64,000 bases of DNA from Zygotorulaspora mrakii (GCF_013402915.1 NC_050726.1:17501-81500), one strand, 5' to 3'; numbered from the stretch's first letter, positions 1 through 10,863 are shown. Notes: generated by a model not told the origin, from the letters alone. Made by a program: numbers and translations.

Positions 1-259
1 ACCTTCATTAATAATACCATAGAATACACAGTACAACTGTTATTTCGTGTACATTCCATAGACTCCTTCGTAGCCAGATTCCTAAATTGTAAACGTCTCG
101 CGATAGATTACCGTCCTATATCTTTTTAGGATCGATTGATATTCTGTTAGAGCTTCATCTGACTTCGTTTATTTTTGTTTTATGGACCAATTGTCTTATT
201 TCTGATGCTTATAAGACATCTCTTTAATATATCTTACAATCTCGATTTATATTTCAACA
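1..259 (+). repeat. LTR-like repeat, copy 1 (cut by window edge)
   Basis: This stretch aligns base for base, with scattered substitutions, to a second copy ending at 994 and a third ending near 14330. Shared blocks include CATAGACTCCTTCGTAG, GTAAACGTCTCGCGATAGATTA and GGATCGATTGATATTCTGTTAG. It ends in TTTCAACA, the kind of CA-ended terminus found in yeast Ty long terminal repeats. Its 5' part lies outside the window. No reverse transcriptase or primer-binding site follows, so it is probably a solo or relic LTR. The LTR identity is inferred; the repetition is seen directly. Confidence 0.6.
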
Positions 260-654
260 AATACCTATGTAAAGGTTCTGCCTACCATATATTTACTGAA
301 GGTCCTTCCTCATCCGAGTTGTTCGCAGTGTTTTGGTTAGAAACTATTAATGGCAATGCAATAATTGGTCATAAAGATATATACATCATTAATATTTTGT
401 ATCGCAAAAAGAAGTCGTACGTTTAGGAACTAAGTTTGACTACTTCAACATATATCCATTTGTCCCTGAAGAACCCTATTTGTTGCATCATAAAACTCGA
501 AGATGGGTGACTTTTTGGAAGTGATGCTATAAAGAGAACCTTGTCGCGAGACTCTCTTGCTTCACGACAAAGACAAAACTGAACTTCAAAACAAATGCGA
601 TCATGAGTAATGTAAAAATGCATGAAAACAGTTAAAAAAGCCCTCTTTAAAGGA

Positions 655-994
655 AAAATGTCGGTATTTATACCTGACATTTTGCACCTATTGAACCATA
701 AGAGAGGACGACGAGTGAAGAGTTTTCATCGTCATCACACCCATTAATAATCCCATAGAATCCACAGTACAACTGTTATTTCGTTTTCATTCCATAGACT
801 CCTTCGTTGTCAGATTCCTAAATTGTAAACGTCTCGCGATAGATTATCATCCGATATCTTTTCAGGATCGATTGATATTCTGTTAGGGCTTCATCTGACT
901 TCGTTTATTTTGTTGTACAGACCAATTGTCTTGTCTCTGATTCTTATAAGTCATCTCTTTCGTATATCTTACAATATCGATCCATATTTCAACA
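655..994 (+). repeat. LTR-like repeat, copy 2
   Basis: Direct repeat of copy 1, about 85-90% identical by eye from about 745 onward. Its 5' section (AAGAGAGGACGACGAG, then CATCACACC) matches only copy 3, because copy 1 is cut there. It ends in TTTCAACA at 994. The left boundary is approximate: similarity to copy 3 fades before about 655. The two left copies lie in the same orientation about 735 bp apart, which is too close for an intact retrotransposon, and the sequence between them has no recognisable Ty coding region. Confidence 0.6.
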
Positions 995-1763
995 GAATTC
1001 TTTGGCTCAGGTTCGTTATTGAAATTTTCTTGGAAACTATGACCTGACTCGGAAACAAGAGGTTTCAATAGAGTGTGCGAACAAAATCCCTCTTTGGGAA
1101 TGAATCAAGCATGTTTAATCCGATAATAAATTCCAAATTCAGGATTAGCAGTCGAAATCTCTTTCAGATAACTCGTATTTGCTCTTGTGAGCGGTACAAG
1201 CTCGAAGAGCACGTCCTTTCTTTTTAGTATGATCTTTTGGCAGTACCTTCCATTTAGGGATTTGTGTTATTTTTTGGTTCTTCCTTTTAGGGTTTACAGA
1301 TCTTTCCAAAAAGAGGCACCATTTTCTATGACGCATGACTGCTCGGCTGAAATCTCAAAAGCCCTGATAAGACAATTTATACAATAGACGATATGAATAC
1401 TGATTGTAGACGTTTTGAGCCCTCTAGTCACAACAGCACGCTTTTCGCTATATGATTGGTCACCTAGTTCTGTCAATCGCACCACACCACCCAGGAAATT
1501 TGGCATCAGGATTATTGTCAGCTTTTGGTGGGCAAGGCAAGTCAGACCTGAAAGTGCAGCAGTTCACCTTCATACAAAGAAGATAACGAGGCGTAAAAGA
1601 CCAAATGTGGCAGATGATTCTTTGACCGCTTTCCCACCAATACCGTAGTGTGATCTCCAATAGAAGTAAAAGTGTATATAAGTAAGGTTATTTTCAATGC
1701 AAATGAGGAAAGAAATTTGACTTTCTTTTAAAGGCAAACACAAACAATAATTCAACAGCCAAA
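995..1763. other. Intergenic, upstream of the amidase-like gene
   Basis: No gene is supported here; the open frames are short and mostly lack ATG. A TATATAAG box at 1675-1682 lies about 80 bp before the amidase start and is a plausible TATA element. Nothing else was recognised. Confidence 0.4.
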
Positions 1764-3686
1764 ATGAGAGCTTTTGGATTGATTATTGCTCTATCCCTTT
1801 ATGTCAAGGTCTTGCTGGCAATTGCGGTATCCAAACAAGTCAAGCTAGGTAACGTTTCTTACTATGTGGCAGGCACACCCGAATTAACTATCCATGAGAA
1901 ACTCGTTAGCGAGTTAGTCGGGTCTTTGGAAGACTCATTCCTTTTCCCATTGACAGTTATCAACCACTCTGGTAGTTTGGACTACTCTGTCCTAGAATCA
2001 GTTTCTGCAAATTTCTCCTCTTCCGACGACGTTTTTTCTGCTTTCTTCCTTGAAACTGTGCTGGTTCAATCTTCCAACGTCGAGGTGGCTTCTCTATCGA
2101 ACTCATCCATATCGACTTTAGGTGTGTCAAATGTTATCTCTTTGGAAGGTAATGCGCTACCAAATGGGCCTTACTTTGGTTCTTTCTTGGAAGGAAAGTT
2201 AAATGTTTACAGAGCGTACAGACTATACGCAGACCATTATGCTGCCTTCCAATCTAGTATTGTGCCATCAGATGAAGACGCTAATGATTTCATGGTTCTT
2301 CCAGCAGGTGTTGCAGTCGCGCATGCACAAACCATTGCAGTTCCTTCGAAATTGTATTTTACAGTGACAAAAGAACAACCACTAGCAGGCTACCGTGTTG
2401 CTGTAAAGGATCTGTATGATATTGCAGGAATCAAAACCAGTGGGGCCTCGAGAAACTATTATGACTTATATGATGAAGCAAACGTCACATGTCCTTCTAT
2501 TCAACGTGTTCTTGACATGGGCGCAGTAGTTGTGGGAAAATTGAAGTTGACACAATTTGCCAATGGAGAAACACCTACAGCTGATTATGTGGATTACCAT
2601 GCTCCATTCAATCCTAGAGGAGATGGTTACCAATCTCCTTCATCTTCATCTTGTGGCTCAGGTGCTGCAGAGGCAGCTTACCCTTGGTTAGACTTTACTA
2701 TTGGTTCCGACACTGGTTGCTCTGTTCGTTGTCCAGCCGGAGCGCAGGGATTATACGGTTTGAGACCAACTTTTGATGCTATTTCCTTGGAAGGCGTTAT
2801 CCCTATGAGCGATATCATGGACACAGCTGGGTATTTTGCAAGGACTCCGGAGTTGTTTCAAGTTTTTGGTGAGGCGTGGTATGGTGCGAATGAAAATATT
2901 TCTACCAGCTACACATCTTTCCCTAGCACAGTTTATACCTTCGATATTGAAGAAGTACCAGGTGTGCATATAGAATCACGCGCTGGACCTGAAGCACGCG
3001 CCATGTTTAGCGAATTTGTAGGTAATGTGGTCTCCTTTATTAATGGTACCAATGAGACACTTTCAGTTTATTCAAAGTTCCAAGCTGACACAGGAAGAAA
3101 CCTTACTGAAGTTGCCAATAATACCTGGTCTGGATTGGCTGGTTACTATCAGTATGTAAATATTTGGGAAAAGTTTTCCAAAGATTATCAAATGGCTTTT
3201 GATGGTGACACTCCGTTCTTGGATCCGATTCCAAAGTATAGATGGGACTGGGCTTATTTCAACTTCACAGAGACTCGTTATCTAGAAGCACGTGCAAACA
3301 AGGAACTGTTTGATGAATGGTGGAACACCAACGTCACTACTCCTGACAATGAGACATGCTCCAACACCCTGTACATGTTCTTATCAAATGTCGGATCAAC
3401 CAATTATAGAAACATTTACCAATCAGCACCATCTGGTGGTCGTTTGTCTGGCTTCTCAGATAACATGGTGTCTTCTTTCGCACGTACACCAGAAGCTATC
3501 GTACCTCTTGGAGAAATTGCCTACAATTCTACGATCACACTCACCCAAAAATACCTTCCTGTTACTGCAGCCATTGGAGCTGCACCAGGTTGTGATTTCA
3601 TGGTCCTGGATCTTATTGCGAAGTTAGGCGAGGCAGGTATTCTTAAAGAGGTTGCCACAGGTCAAAGACTCTTCCTTCCAAACTAA
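1764..3686 (+). CDS. Secreted amidase-signature family protein
   Basis: A 640-residue protein of the amidase signature family (Ser-cisSer-Lys hydrolases that cleave amide bonds). A hydrophobic leader at residues 1-20 looks like a signal peptide, and many N-glycosylation sites (NVS, NHS, NFS, NSS, NGT, NET, NNT) support secretion. Candidate catalytic residues are K215 in VAVKDLYD, S295 in the PSSSSCGSG loop (usually GGSSxG) and S320 in GSDTGCSVRCPAG, the best-preserved family motif. The roughly 200-residue N-terminal extension before the amidase domain is typical of amidase-like proteins of filamentous fungi. S. cerevisiae Amd2 is intracellular and does not look closely related. The start has an AAAATG context and a TATA box 80 bp upstream. 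The substrate is unknown. It stands alone in the accessory region. Confidence 0.85.
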   Translation: MRAFGLIIALSLYVKVLLAIAVSKQVKLGNVSYYVAGTPELTIHEKLVSELVGSLEDSFLFPLTVINHSGSLDYSVLESVSANFSSSDDVFSAFFLETVLVQSSNVEVASLSNSSISTLGVSNVISLEGNALPNGPYFGSFLEGKLNVYRAYRLYADHYAAFQSSIVPSDEDANDFMVLPAGVAVAHAQTIAVPSKLYFTVTKEQPLAGYRVAVKDLYDIAGIKTSGASRNYYDLYDEANVTCPSIQRVLDMGAVVVGKLKLTQFANGETPTADYVDYHAPFNPRGDGYQSPSSSSCGSGAAEAAYPWLDFTIGSDTGCSVRCPAGAQGLYGLRPTFDAISLEGVIPMSDIMDTAGYFARTPELFQVFGEAWYGANENISTSYTSFPSTVYTFDIEEVPGVHIESRAGPEARAMFSEFVGNVVSFINGTNETLSVYSKFQADTGRNLTEVANNTWSGLAGYYQYVNIWEKFSKDYQMAFDGDTPFLDPIPKYRWDWAYFNFTETRYLEARANKELFDEWWNTNVTTPDNETCSNTLYMFLSNVGSTNYRNIYQSAPSGGRLSGFSDNMVSSFARTPEAIVPLGEIAYNSTITLTQKYLPVTAAIGAAPGCDFMVLDLIAKLGEAGILKEVATGQRLFLPN

Positions 3687-4973
3687 CATAAAACTTCGCA
3701 ATAATTAGCCTTCTCCTCATTAACTTCCCACCATAAGACAATAGAGAGTGCATTATACGTACCACATATTTTAGTTTTTCACGTAAATTATAAATGGAAA
3801 ACTCCTTCAAATAGTTAACGGTGCAACTCTTATTGCTTTATTATATCTAGCAGGATATACTAATGTTTTTTGTTGGCAGATATTACGGTCATAACAGTAT
3901 GGGTAGTATTCCAAGTCGCACTTTCCCATTGTAGCATTTACTCTCATTTAGTTGATACAACATACAATTAGACTATTGATGACTTCTTGTGGTATTTTAA
4001 TGTTTTAATTGGCTCAACAGCACCGTCTTAAAAAAATGAAGTGGAAGCAAAAAGCAAATACTCGGTGATGTCAAGTCAACAGATCTTTCCCCTAATATTT
4101 TTAAAAATTTCCAGTTGGTTTGTAAGCATGTTTACTTTGACCTATAGTATCAATCATGGTTGCTGATTGTTTTTGCAGAGAAAACCATCTCACTGATAAC
4201 CAAGACACTAAAAAACTGTCCGCGAAAAAAACTATTCTATAGCCAATCGCAATCCTCAAGTGGTAGTTGAAAAGATGTGGCATAACAGTCCAATCAAATT
4301 GCATCTAGACAACCGGGTGCTATCCAGCAACGTATCTAAGACGAATGTAAGTCGAATGTAAGAGACTTGAAATGCTAATCTTCTATAAACCCTAAATAGC
4401 TTTAGGACCGGCCCGCAAGATATGAACTCCTGTTCTGAAGAACTACTGAGTATAACGTGCAGCGCATATTCCTAAGTTTAAGTTAAGGTGCTTCGGGACT
4501 ATTATCAGTATAGTGGATTCCACCAGTGTAGTCGATTCCACGGACAATCGTGACAATTCAGTTTGCCAAGACATAAACCACCCGATTAAGCGATCACCAG
4601 TGCGATTCCACTATTGTTGCCGTCCGTGGTGATTCAACGAATCTCTTCAAGAACGGAAACGTTAATACAAAAAGAAAGCAATCGTGAAGTGGATCATGAA
4701 TCGATCTTAGTAATCAAGTATATAATACTGTAGAGCTACATCACTTTTTCTACTACATCAGGACAACGACCGTTTTATCTATGTTGGTGCCTCATGCCAA
4801 GCATGACCGTCGTTATCATCGAAAGCGGATTTAACAACCAAGTCGTAATGGAGACCATCTTGTATTTCGTATATAAGAGGGACAATATGTTAGTATAAAT
4901 TCGATTGCATCCAACTTTCTCATGGGCCGAACGAGTTAATTGAAGAAAATAAGGCCACTTTGAGAAAATTACA
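3687..4973. other. Intergenic, promoter region of the aldo-keto reductase
   Basis: No gene is visible over 1.3 kb. The only structure noticed is the repeated motif at 4516-4629, listed separately. Nothing in the first 800 bp suggested an RNA gene or a mobile element. Confidence 0.4.
4516..4629 (+). promoter_or_regulatory. Repeated CACCAGTG / CGATTCCAC motif, candidate regulator sites
   Basis: CACCAGTG followed by CGATTCCAC occurs twice: 4521-4541 (with 4 extra bases between the halves) and 4595-4611 (halves adjacent). A third GATTCCAC is at 4516-4523. CCACGGA at 4538-4544 recurs as its inverse TCCGTGG at 4623-4629. This lies 345-460 bp before the ATG of the aldo-keto reductase, a usual distance for yeast upstream activating sequences. 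The cognate factor is not known to me; binding is inferred from repetition alone. Confidence 0.4.
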
Positions 4974-5996
4974 ATGGGTTTAGTTAAGCAAGTGAAATTT
5001 GGAAATACAGGTTTAAAAATCTCCCCAATTGTTGTGGGATGTATGTCGTATGGTTCAAAATCGTGGGATTCTTGGGTGATGGAAGACAAGGAGCAAGTAT
5101 TCAAGATTTTGAAATACTGTTACGACCAAGGTATTCGTACTTTCGACACCGCTGATATTTACAGCAACGGTAAAAGTGAACATTTACTGGGTGAGTTTTT
5201 GAAACACTACAATATCAATAGAGAGACGGTTGTAATCTTATCCAAGATCCGTTTCGCCGTTGACGAGTCGTTGCCAATGACTCTGCTTCTAAGTACTCTT
5301 TATGGTGCTGATGAACAAACTGCTTTGACATTGGCCAACCAAGGTGGTCTATCACGTAAGCACATTATGGATGGTGTTGCTAAATCTGTCGAAAGATTAG
5401 GAACCTACATTGATGTTCTTCAGATCCACAGAATGGATTACGATACCCCAATGAAGGAGACCATGAAGGCTTTGAATGATGTCATCGAACGTGGTGACGT
5501 TAGATACATTGGTGCATCCACTATGAAAGCCACGGAATTTGCAGAAATGCAATTCATTGCTGAAAAGAATGGCTGGTTCAAATTTTCTAGTTGGCAATCC
5601 ATGTATAATTTGCTATATCGTGAGGATGAAAGAGAAATCATTCCTTTTGCCAAGAAGCATAATGTAGCGCTAATTCCATGGTCTCCAAACAACAGAGGTC
5701 AATTGACAAGACCGTTAGGTCAAACAACTGCAAGATCAGATACTGACGGTCGTTTGAACCAGGCCACTGAGGCTGATAAGGAGATCATTAAACGTGTGGA
5801 AAACGTTGCAAAAGACAAGGGTTTGAGTATGGCTCAAGTCTCTTCTGCTTGGGTCTTGAGTAAGGGCTGTTATCCTATCATCGGTATGAGTTCTATTGAA
5901 CGTGTAAAGGAGGCTATTGGGGCACTTGATGTTACATTGACGGATGATGATTTGGCTTATCTTGAAGAGCCATATCAACCAAAAAAGCAACAATAA
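4974..5996 (+). CDS. Aldo-keto reductase, YPL088W / aryl-alcohol dehydrogenase type
   Basis: A 340-residue NADP(H)-dependent aldo-keto reductase with a TIM-barrel fold. The catalytic tetrad is visible: D58 and Y63 in FDTADIYSNG, K91 in LSKIRF and H152 in LQIHRMD. The nucleotide-binding C-terminal part includes IPWSPNNRGQLTRP and the segment IIGMSSIERVKEAI. The sequence resembles S. cerevisiae YPL088W and the AAD putative aryl-alcohol dehydrogenases, a group common in subtelomeres. It presumably reduces aldehydes, but the substrate is not known. The ACAATG start is well placed and the length is normal for the family. A duplicated promoter motif lies 345-460 bp upstream. Confidence 0.9.
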   Translation: MGLVKQVKFGNTGLKISPIVVGCMSYGSKSWDSWVMEDKEQVFKILKYCYDQGIRTFDTADIYSNGKSEHLLGEFLKHYNINRETVVILSKIRFAVDESLPMTLLLSTLYGADEQTALTLANQGGLSRKHIMDGVAKSVERLGTYIDVLQIHRMDYDTPMKETMKALNDVIERGDVRYIGASTMKATEFAEMQFIAEKNGWFKFSSWQSMYNLLYREDEREIIPFAKKHNVALIPWSPNNRGQLTRPLGQTTARSDTDGRLNQATEADKEIIKRVENVAKDKGLSMAQVSSAWVLSKGCYPIIGMSSIERVKEAIGALDVTLTDDDLAYLEEPYQPKKQQ

Positions 5997-7562
5997 CGTT
6001 CCAGCTGTTCAAATTGCACCATATTTTTTCCCTTCCTTAACTGTTTTTTCAGCTGTTTTACTGTGTGAATTTTAAGCTGCTCCATTGCAGCGTGCCGATT
6101 GATGTTGAGAATAAGCACATAGGGTCCGCAAGTATCCGTGGCATGTAAATAGGCTATGTCAATTTTTTTTGACCTTTTGGCAAAATAGTATTTGCCTCTG
6201 TATACAAAGTTTTAATATTTCCTGTTCGGTTTGATTTCATGGCAGAACTTTGTAATCCTAACTGATACATCTATCTTTACGTTGAAGGCGGCTCGCAATA
6301 GTAGCAATTTGCATGAATTCTTTAAGGACAACTGCACATGATGTTCTGATTGCTATGCGTTTAGTCTGCAATTGGATCTCTTTCGGTTACAATGAACGTT
6401 CGAGAATAATTAGCTGAAGAGATCTTTTCGCCAAGTTAAAAAGATCTTCTAAAATAGATATGAATTTAATATTAAGTCAAGCATCCCTAATATGAAAGAC
6501 TCCCCTTTTCATATATATCATGAGCCATTGCATTATATATACGGCATGTTTCACGACTCTGTGCTGGGTAGATTATTAGATCGCCCATGCCAAATACCCA
6601 TGGTAAAGGTCTGTTTTAAAGGAAATGTTCGGATACTGAGGCTCGACCACGGGAGGATACAAGCCCTTCAAAGAATCTGTTCTTAGATTTGAAATCCTTT
6701 TTCGCGTGACTTGGACCTATATGCGTTGGGCAGTGGTACGATAATGAGCACACTTCGGTCATAAAGCTCGAGGACAATACAATTGCTTAAGGAAATCTCT
6801 TAGAAGCTCCAATGGGTTGCGAGTGACAAGATTGTAAAAAGGGAAAATCTTGTCAGGCACAATCTTAAAGCAAGAGATTTTTTCGTTTCGGTGGAACAGC
6901 TTTTCTAGGCTTTCCCTTTACGTTCCGGATCCGAAGTACCTGAGCATAGATGAAAGCTGATGGCAGACAGCATACTCGAAACCCCAAGGGCTCTAGTAAC
7001 AAACCTTAGAACGCATTGAAGGCGAGCTAATTTATTATACAAGAAAATGATTTCCTGGAGCTTCTCATATCACTCAAAAGCTTTAATACAGTTGGGATCT
7101 TTCGAATTAACATCACTATAAAAAATGAATAGTATTCTTTTCAGATGTGGAAATCAAGGTTATGTAAAGAAAGCCTACTCAAATACTCCAGCTCGGACGG
7201 TTTGGTTGCGGGCGCTACCAGGACAGGAAAGAGCAACAAGTGGTGCGAAGCATATCTGGGTCCCCAGATATGTGAGAGTTTTTATTTCGATTCCCTTGCT
7301 GGTTTCCTTAAACTGAGTAACGTGGATGTAATAACCAATACAATGCAGGGAGTAAGTAATCTTAATGTGACCCTGTCAACTAATATAAGTCAACCGTTGG
7401 AATCACTGAATATGCTTGGTATGTGTCAGCTTCATAGATTTGCGAGCTCTTGTCTTCCATTTCTTTTATAATGCGTCGGCGGTAATTGGATGTGAATGCA
7501 TTCAGCTGGTCTACAGCCCCTCACATAGCCACCCGCTTATCATTCATCTAAAGCAGTTGGTA

Positions 7563-7577
7563 CCCCCCCCCCCCCCC
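7563..7577 (+). repeat. C15 mononucleotide tract
   Basis: Fifteen consecutive C bases between TA and TTAGAAAC. No other G or C run this long was seen in the window. It lies in a gap without genes and is expected to be length-unstable. Its exact length may also be affected by sequencing error. Confidence 0.9.
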
Positions 7578-9107
7578 TTAGAAACTTCCTAACAGGTGGC
7601 TACGATGGCTAGTATGAATTCTGGCATCCAGTCTTCACTGCTTAACCGGGGGATTGATTGGAACAGTGGTAGCCGCTGTCGTTCATGAGTATTCAGCAAA
7701 ATGACGTTGGTGGTGGCGCAAGCATAACCTGGCGTAATTCAGCGGTAACCAACCACGCTAGGTGAAAGATTTCCCTGGGGGCTGTATCTACCAGTACTTT
7801 GCTATGTAAAAACCAGTCGAACATGATGGGAAATTGACATTGTATGTCAATCCCGGGAATTTAGCACAAGCGTGGTATAGGAAACGTGTAAGATTGGCAA
7901 ATCTTCAGGAGAAAGTATGTGAGAGAGGCCAAGTCAAACATGTAACTTTCTGACCATGAAGTCAGTAATATGGTGTAAATGCGCCTCCCACGGGTAAGAG
8001 TTGCAAAGATAGAGAAGTTAGTTGTAGTACGGACCATCAGGTGCTAAATTCACATTTTATCCCCGCTCACTAAATAACACGGACTTTTTTAAAATTAATA
8101 GTTCCAATGAAAGCTCGTCACTTCAACTAAATTGAGCAGTTCTTGTCGATATATCTGATATCACCTGATGCTATCTCAAGTAAACCGTTTTCCTTCAGAT
8201 TTTAAGTCCTGTAGTAGCGTGACAGTCTCTGCAAGCGTGTTCAAGTTATTTACTGGCTGTCATGGGGCCTATACTACTTCATATATCGATGTGAATTTTT
8301 TCAGGAGGTGCAAACATCAGGAACCCTCGCGACAGGTTCCAAAAGATATTATTGCAGATATAGGGCTACAACCCTAGTACTCACTATTGATTTCGAGAAG
8401 CGTCAAATGGCTAAGATCAAAGTGCGGAAAGTGTGCCCATGCGTACCGGTATGCAAATATGTGTGCAGAGTCTGAGATCATGGTCAAAAAGGAGCTCAGA
8501 ACGCAGGTGGAGATCAACGCATAAAGTTATAAGTAGGTGAAAAGATAAAAAGAAAGGTCGATAATGCGTGTAGAGTCCTCTTGGCTTTCCAAACAAGAAT
8601 GAAATGTGCCGAGGTAGGTTCATAAACGAACTCCCCTGTTCTAAAAGTAATTATGACACTTGCGACATAGAGCTTCAAACCTTGAGGTAAAATGGATTAT
8701 GCAGGGTGCAATGCAGCCCAGATGCAACGTGAGAACAGGCATTGCGTGAACAGAGGTGGTAGTAGCAGCGCCCTACTAGTGCGCCCTATACCTATAAGAC
8801 CTCGTATTGTTCGTGGTGTATGATTTTCCCTTATCGTGGAAAATCTTACCAAATACTATGATGGAAAAACCCAATATTTGAGTTTTGCACCTACTTTTCG
8901 TAGCATACACCGTTCAATAGTTGTGCTGCGTAATACTTTACAGGTCTTGAGAGCTAATTGACCAGTACTTAGACTTTGCAGCTCAATGTAATCCCTGATA
9001 AATTCAATTGAACATTTTTCAACGATGTGCTTGCCTGCCGGTCTGCGTGACTATTCGCATGCTTTCACCAATCAGAGACCCACTTGAAAATATCTCCTTA
9101 GAGCTAC

Positions 9108-9133
9108 TTACACCCTTCTCTGGGTTATAAAAA
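9108..9133 (+). promoter_or_regulatory. Candidate Aft-like site and TATA box of the ARN-type transporter
   Basis: TTACACCC at 9108-9115 contains the CACCC core bound by the iron regulators Aft1/Aft2, although the full consensus YRCACCCR is not met at the last base. TATAAAAA follows at 9126-9133, about 80 bp before the ATG. Iron regulation fits a siderophore transporter, but the site is a weak match. Confidence 0.35.
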
Positions 9134-9213
9134 GCTTACGTCGTTTGCAATAATTCAATAAGTTGTGCAATAGAGTCTTGATTTTGAACCGCATAATTCT
9201 CTGATTCACAAAA

Positions 9214-10863
9214 ATGAGTGAGCATCATGACAGCAGTTCATTTAATGAGGCAGCTGATAGCACCGATAAGAGGGGCGTTAGCAACATACTAGTGGACGAA
9301 AAGGTGAGAAATGATTCCTCAAAAGACTTTGAGCTGAGAGATAAGCTGAGGGTGACAAAGTCTCTGGTAATTCGCAAATCGGAGCTGATGGCAAAGCAAT
9401 ACGATAGTTGGTATTTGCGAGGTGTGTTTCTCTTTTCAGTGTTCATATGTTCTTTTGCCTATGGGCTGGACAGCAGCATTAGGAGCGTGTATATGACGTA
9501 TGCTATGAACTCTTACTCGACGCACTCCCTGATATCTACGGTCAGTGTAATTACTTTGATGATTTCAGCGGTTGCGCAGGTGTTTTTCGCGGGGTTGTCA
9601 GATGTCTTTGGAAGATTGAGCCTATTCCTTGTCTCTATTGTTCTATACATTGTAGGGACAGTTATACAATCTCAGGCGTACGATGTGCAGAGATATGCTG
9701 CGGGATGCGTTTTCTATTATGTGGGACTTGTTGGGAGTATGCTTCAAGTGGTTCTCATTTTATCAGATAATTCATCGTTGAAATGGAGGTTACTTTACAC
9801 ATTGATACCATCCATGCCTGCTATTATCACAACATGGGTTTCTGGTACCGTCGTCACGGCTGCAAATCCCTTGGAAAACTGGTCATGGAATATTGCTATG
9901 TGGGCCTTCATTTTTCCTTTGTGCTGTCTTCCACTGATCGGCTGCATGATTCACATGAGATTAAAGGTCAGAAATGATCCGGAGTGGAAAGCTTTATTGA
10001 ATGAAAAATCGTATTATCAATCTCATGGTTTGGTACAGACACTGGTGCAGTTATTCTGGAAACTGGACATTATTGGAGTCCTGCTTCTGGTCGCAAGCGT
10101 AGGTTGTATCCTCGTCCCTCTAACTCTTGCAGGTGGTGTGTCAACTAGATGGAGAAATGCAAAAATTATAGCCCCATTTGTGCTGGGCTTCTTGTTGCTT
10201 CCTTTTTTCATATATTGGGAAAACAAACTTGCATTGGTTCCCTTTGCACCATTCAAACTGTTGAGAGATCGCGGAGTCTGGGCTCCATTGGCTATTATGT
10301 TTTTCATCTGCTTCGTCTACCAGATGGCTGCGGGATATCTGTATTCCATCCTATTGGTAGCTATTGATGAGAGTACTACTTCAGCTACAAGAATTATGAA
10401 CTTGTACTCTTTTGTGGCCGCGGTTATTGCGCCATTTTTGGGCTTTTTTGCTGCCAAATCTGCAAGATTGAAGCCCTACATTATTTTTGGAGGCGCACTG
10501 TATTTTGTTACAATGGCACTATTTTATGAGTACAGATCAGGTGTAGACTCTGGTAGGGGTATTATTGGTGGAATGGTAGTTTGGGGTATTGGTAGCTGTT
10601 TATTCGATTATCCAACAATTGTCTCCATTCAATCAGTAACCTCGCATGAAAACATGGCTACTGTTACCGCCTTAACTTATACTACCTTCAGATTAGGTGG
10701 TGCAGTTGCAGCCGCGATCTCGGGTGCTATCTGGACACAATCTTTATACCCAAAGTTGTTGCAGAACATAGAAGATCCAGGTTTGGCCGCTGCAGCTTAT
10801 GGTTCGCCGTTGACTTTTATTCTTGACTATCCCTGGGGTACTCCTGTAAGGACTGCTATGTAG
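9214..10863 (+). CDS. Siderophore-iron transporter, ARN/SIT family (C-terminus frameshifted)
   Basis: A 549-residue product of the major facilitator superfamily resembling S. cerevisiae Arn1-Arn4, H+ symporters that take up ferric siderophores. A hydrophilic N-terminus (1-65) precedes many membrane segments. Family-like motifs include YGLDSSIRSVYMTYAMNSYS, GLSDVFGR between TM2 and TM3, and YPWGTPVR near the last loop. The frame stops at TAG 10861-10863, immediately after the loop that normally leads into the final membrane segment. The missing end (EAYRQVQKYE onward) is readable in another frame directly downstream. A missing G after ATG 10858-10860 would explain this, so it is either a young inactivating mutation or a sequencing error. 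With the tail the protein would be about 620 residues, the normal ARN length. The exact ARN paralogue cannot be assigned. Confidence 0.85.
   Translation: MSEHHDSSSFNEAADSTDKRGVSNILVDEKVRNDSSKDFELRDKLRVTKSLVIRKSELMAKQYDSWYLRGVFLFSVFICSFAYGLDSSIRSVYMTYAMNSYSTHSLISTVSVITLMISAVAQVFFAGLSDVFGRLSLFLVSIVLYIVGTVIQSQAYDVQRYAAGCVFYYVGLVGSMLQVVLILSDNSSLKWRLLYTLIPSMPAIITTWVSGTVVTAANPLENWSWNIAMWAFIFPLCCLPLIGCMIHMRLKVRNDPEWKALLNEKSYYQSHGLVQTLVQLFWKLDIIGVLLLVASVGCILVPLTLAGGVSTRWRNAKIIAPFVLGFLLLPFFIYWENKLALVPFAPFKLLRDRGVWAPLAIMFFICFVYQMAAGYLYSILLVAIDESTTSATRIMNLYSFVAAVIAPFLGFFAAKSARLKPYIIFGGALYFVTMALFYEYRSGVDSGRGIIGGMVVWGIGSCLFDYPTIVSIQSVTSHENMATVTALTYTTFRLGGAVAAAISGAIWTQSLYPKLLQNIEDPGLAAAAYGSPLTFILDYPWGTPVRTAM

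Larger units (their letters stand above)
5997..9213. other. Gene-poor 3.2-kb gap
   Basis: No convincing gene. The longest ATG-started frame (7145-7471, 108 codons) is not recognised and has no clear domain. The stretch includes a 15-base C tract. The last 120 bp form the promoter of the siderophore transporter. The overall impression is decayed subtelomeric sequence, but no parent gene could be named. Confidence 0.4.

Noticed and set aside
7145..7471. 108-codon ATG frame in the 3.2-kb gap
   Set aside because: No domain, no recognisable relative and a Cys/Ser-rich mixture typical of chance translation; it could be a relic but cannot be supported.
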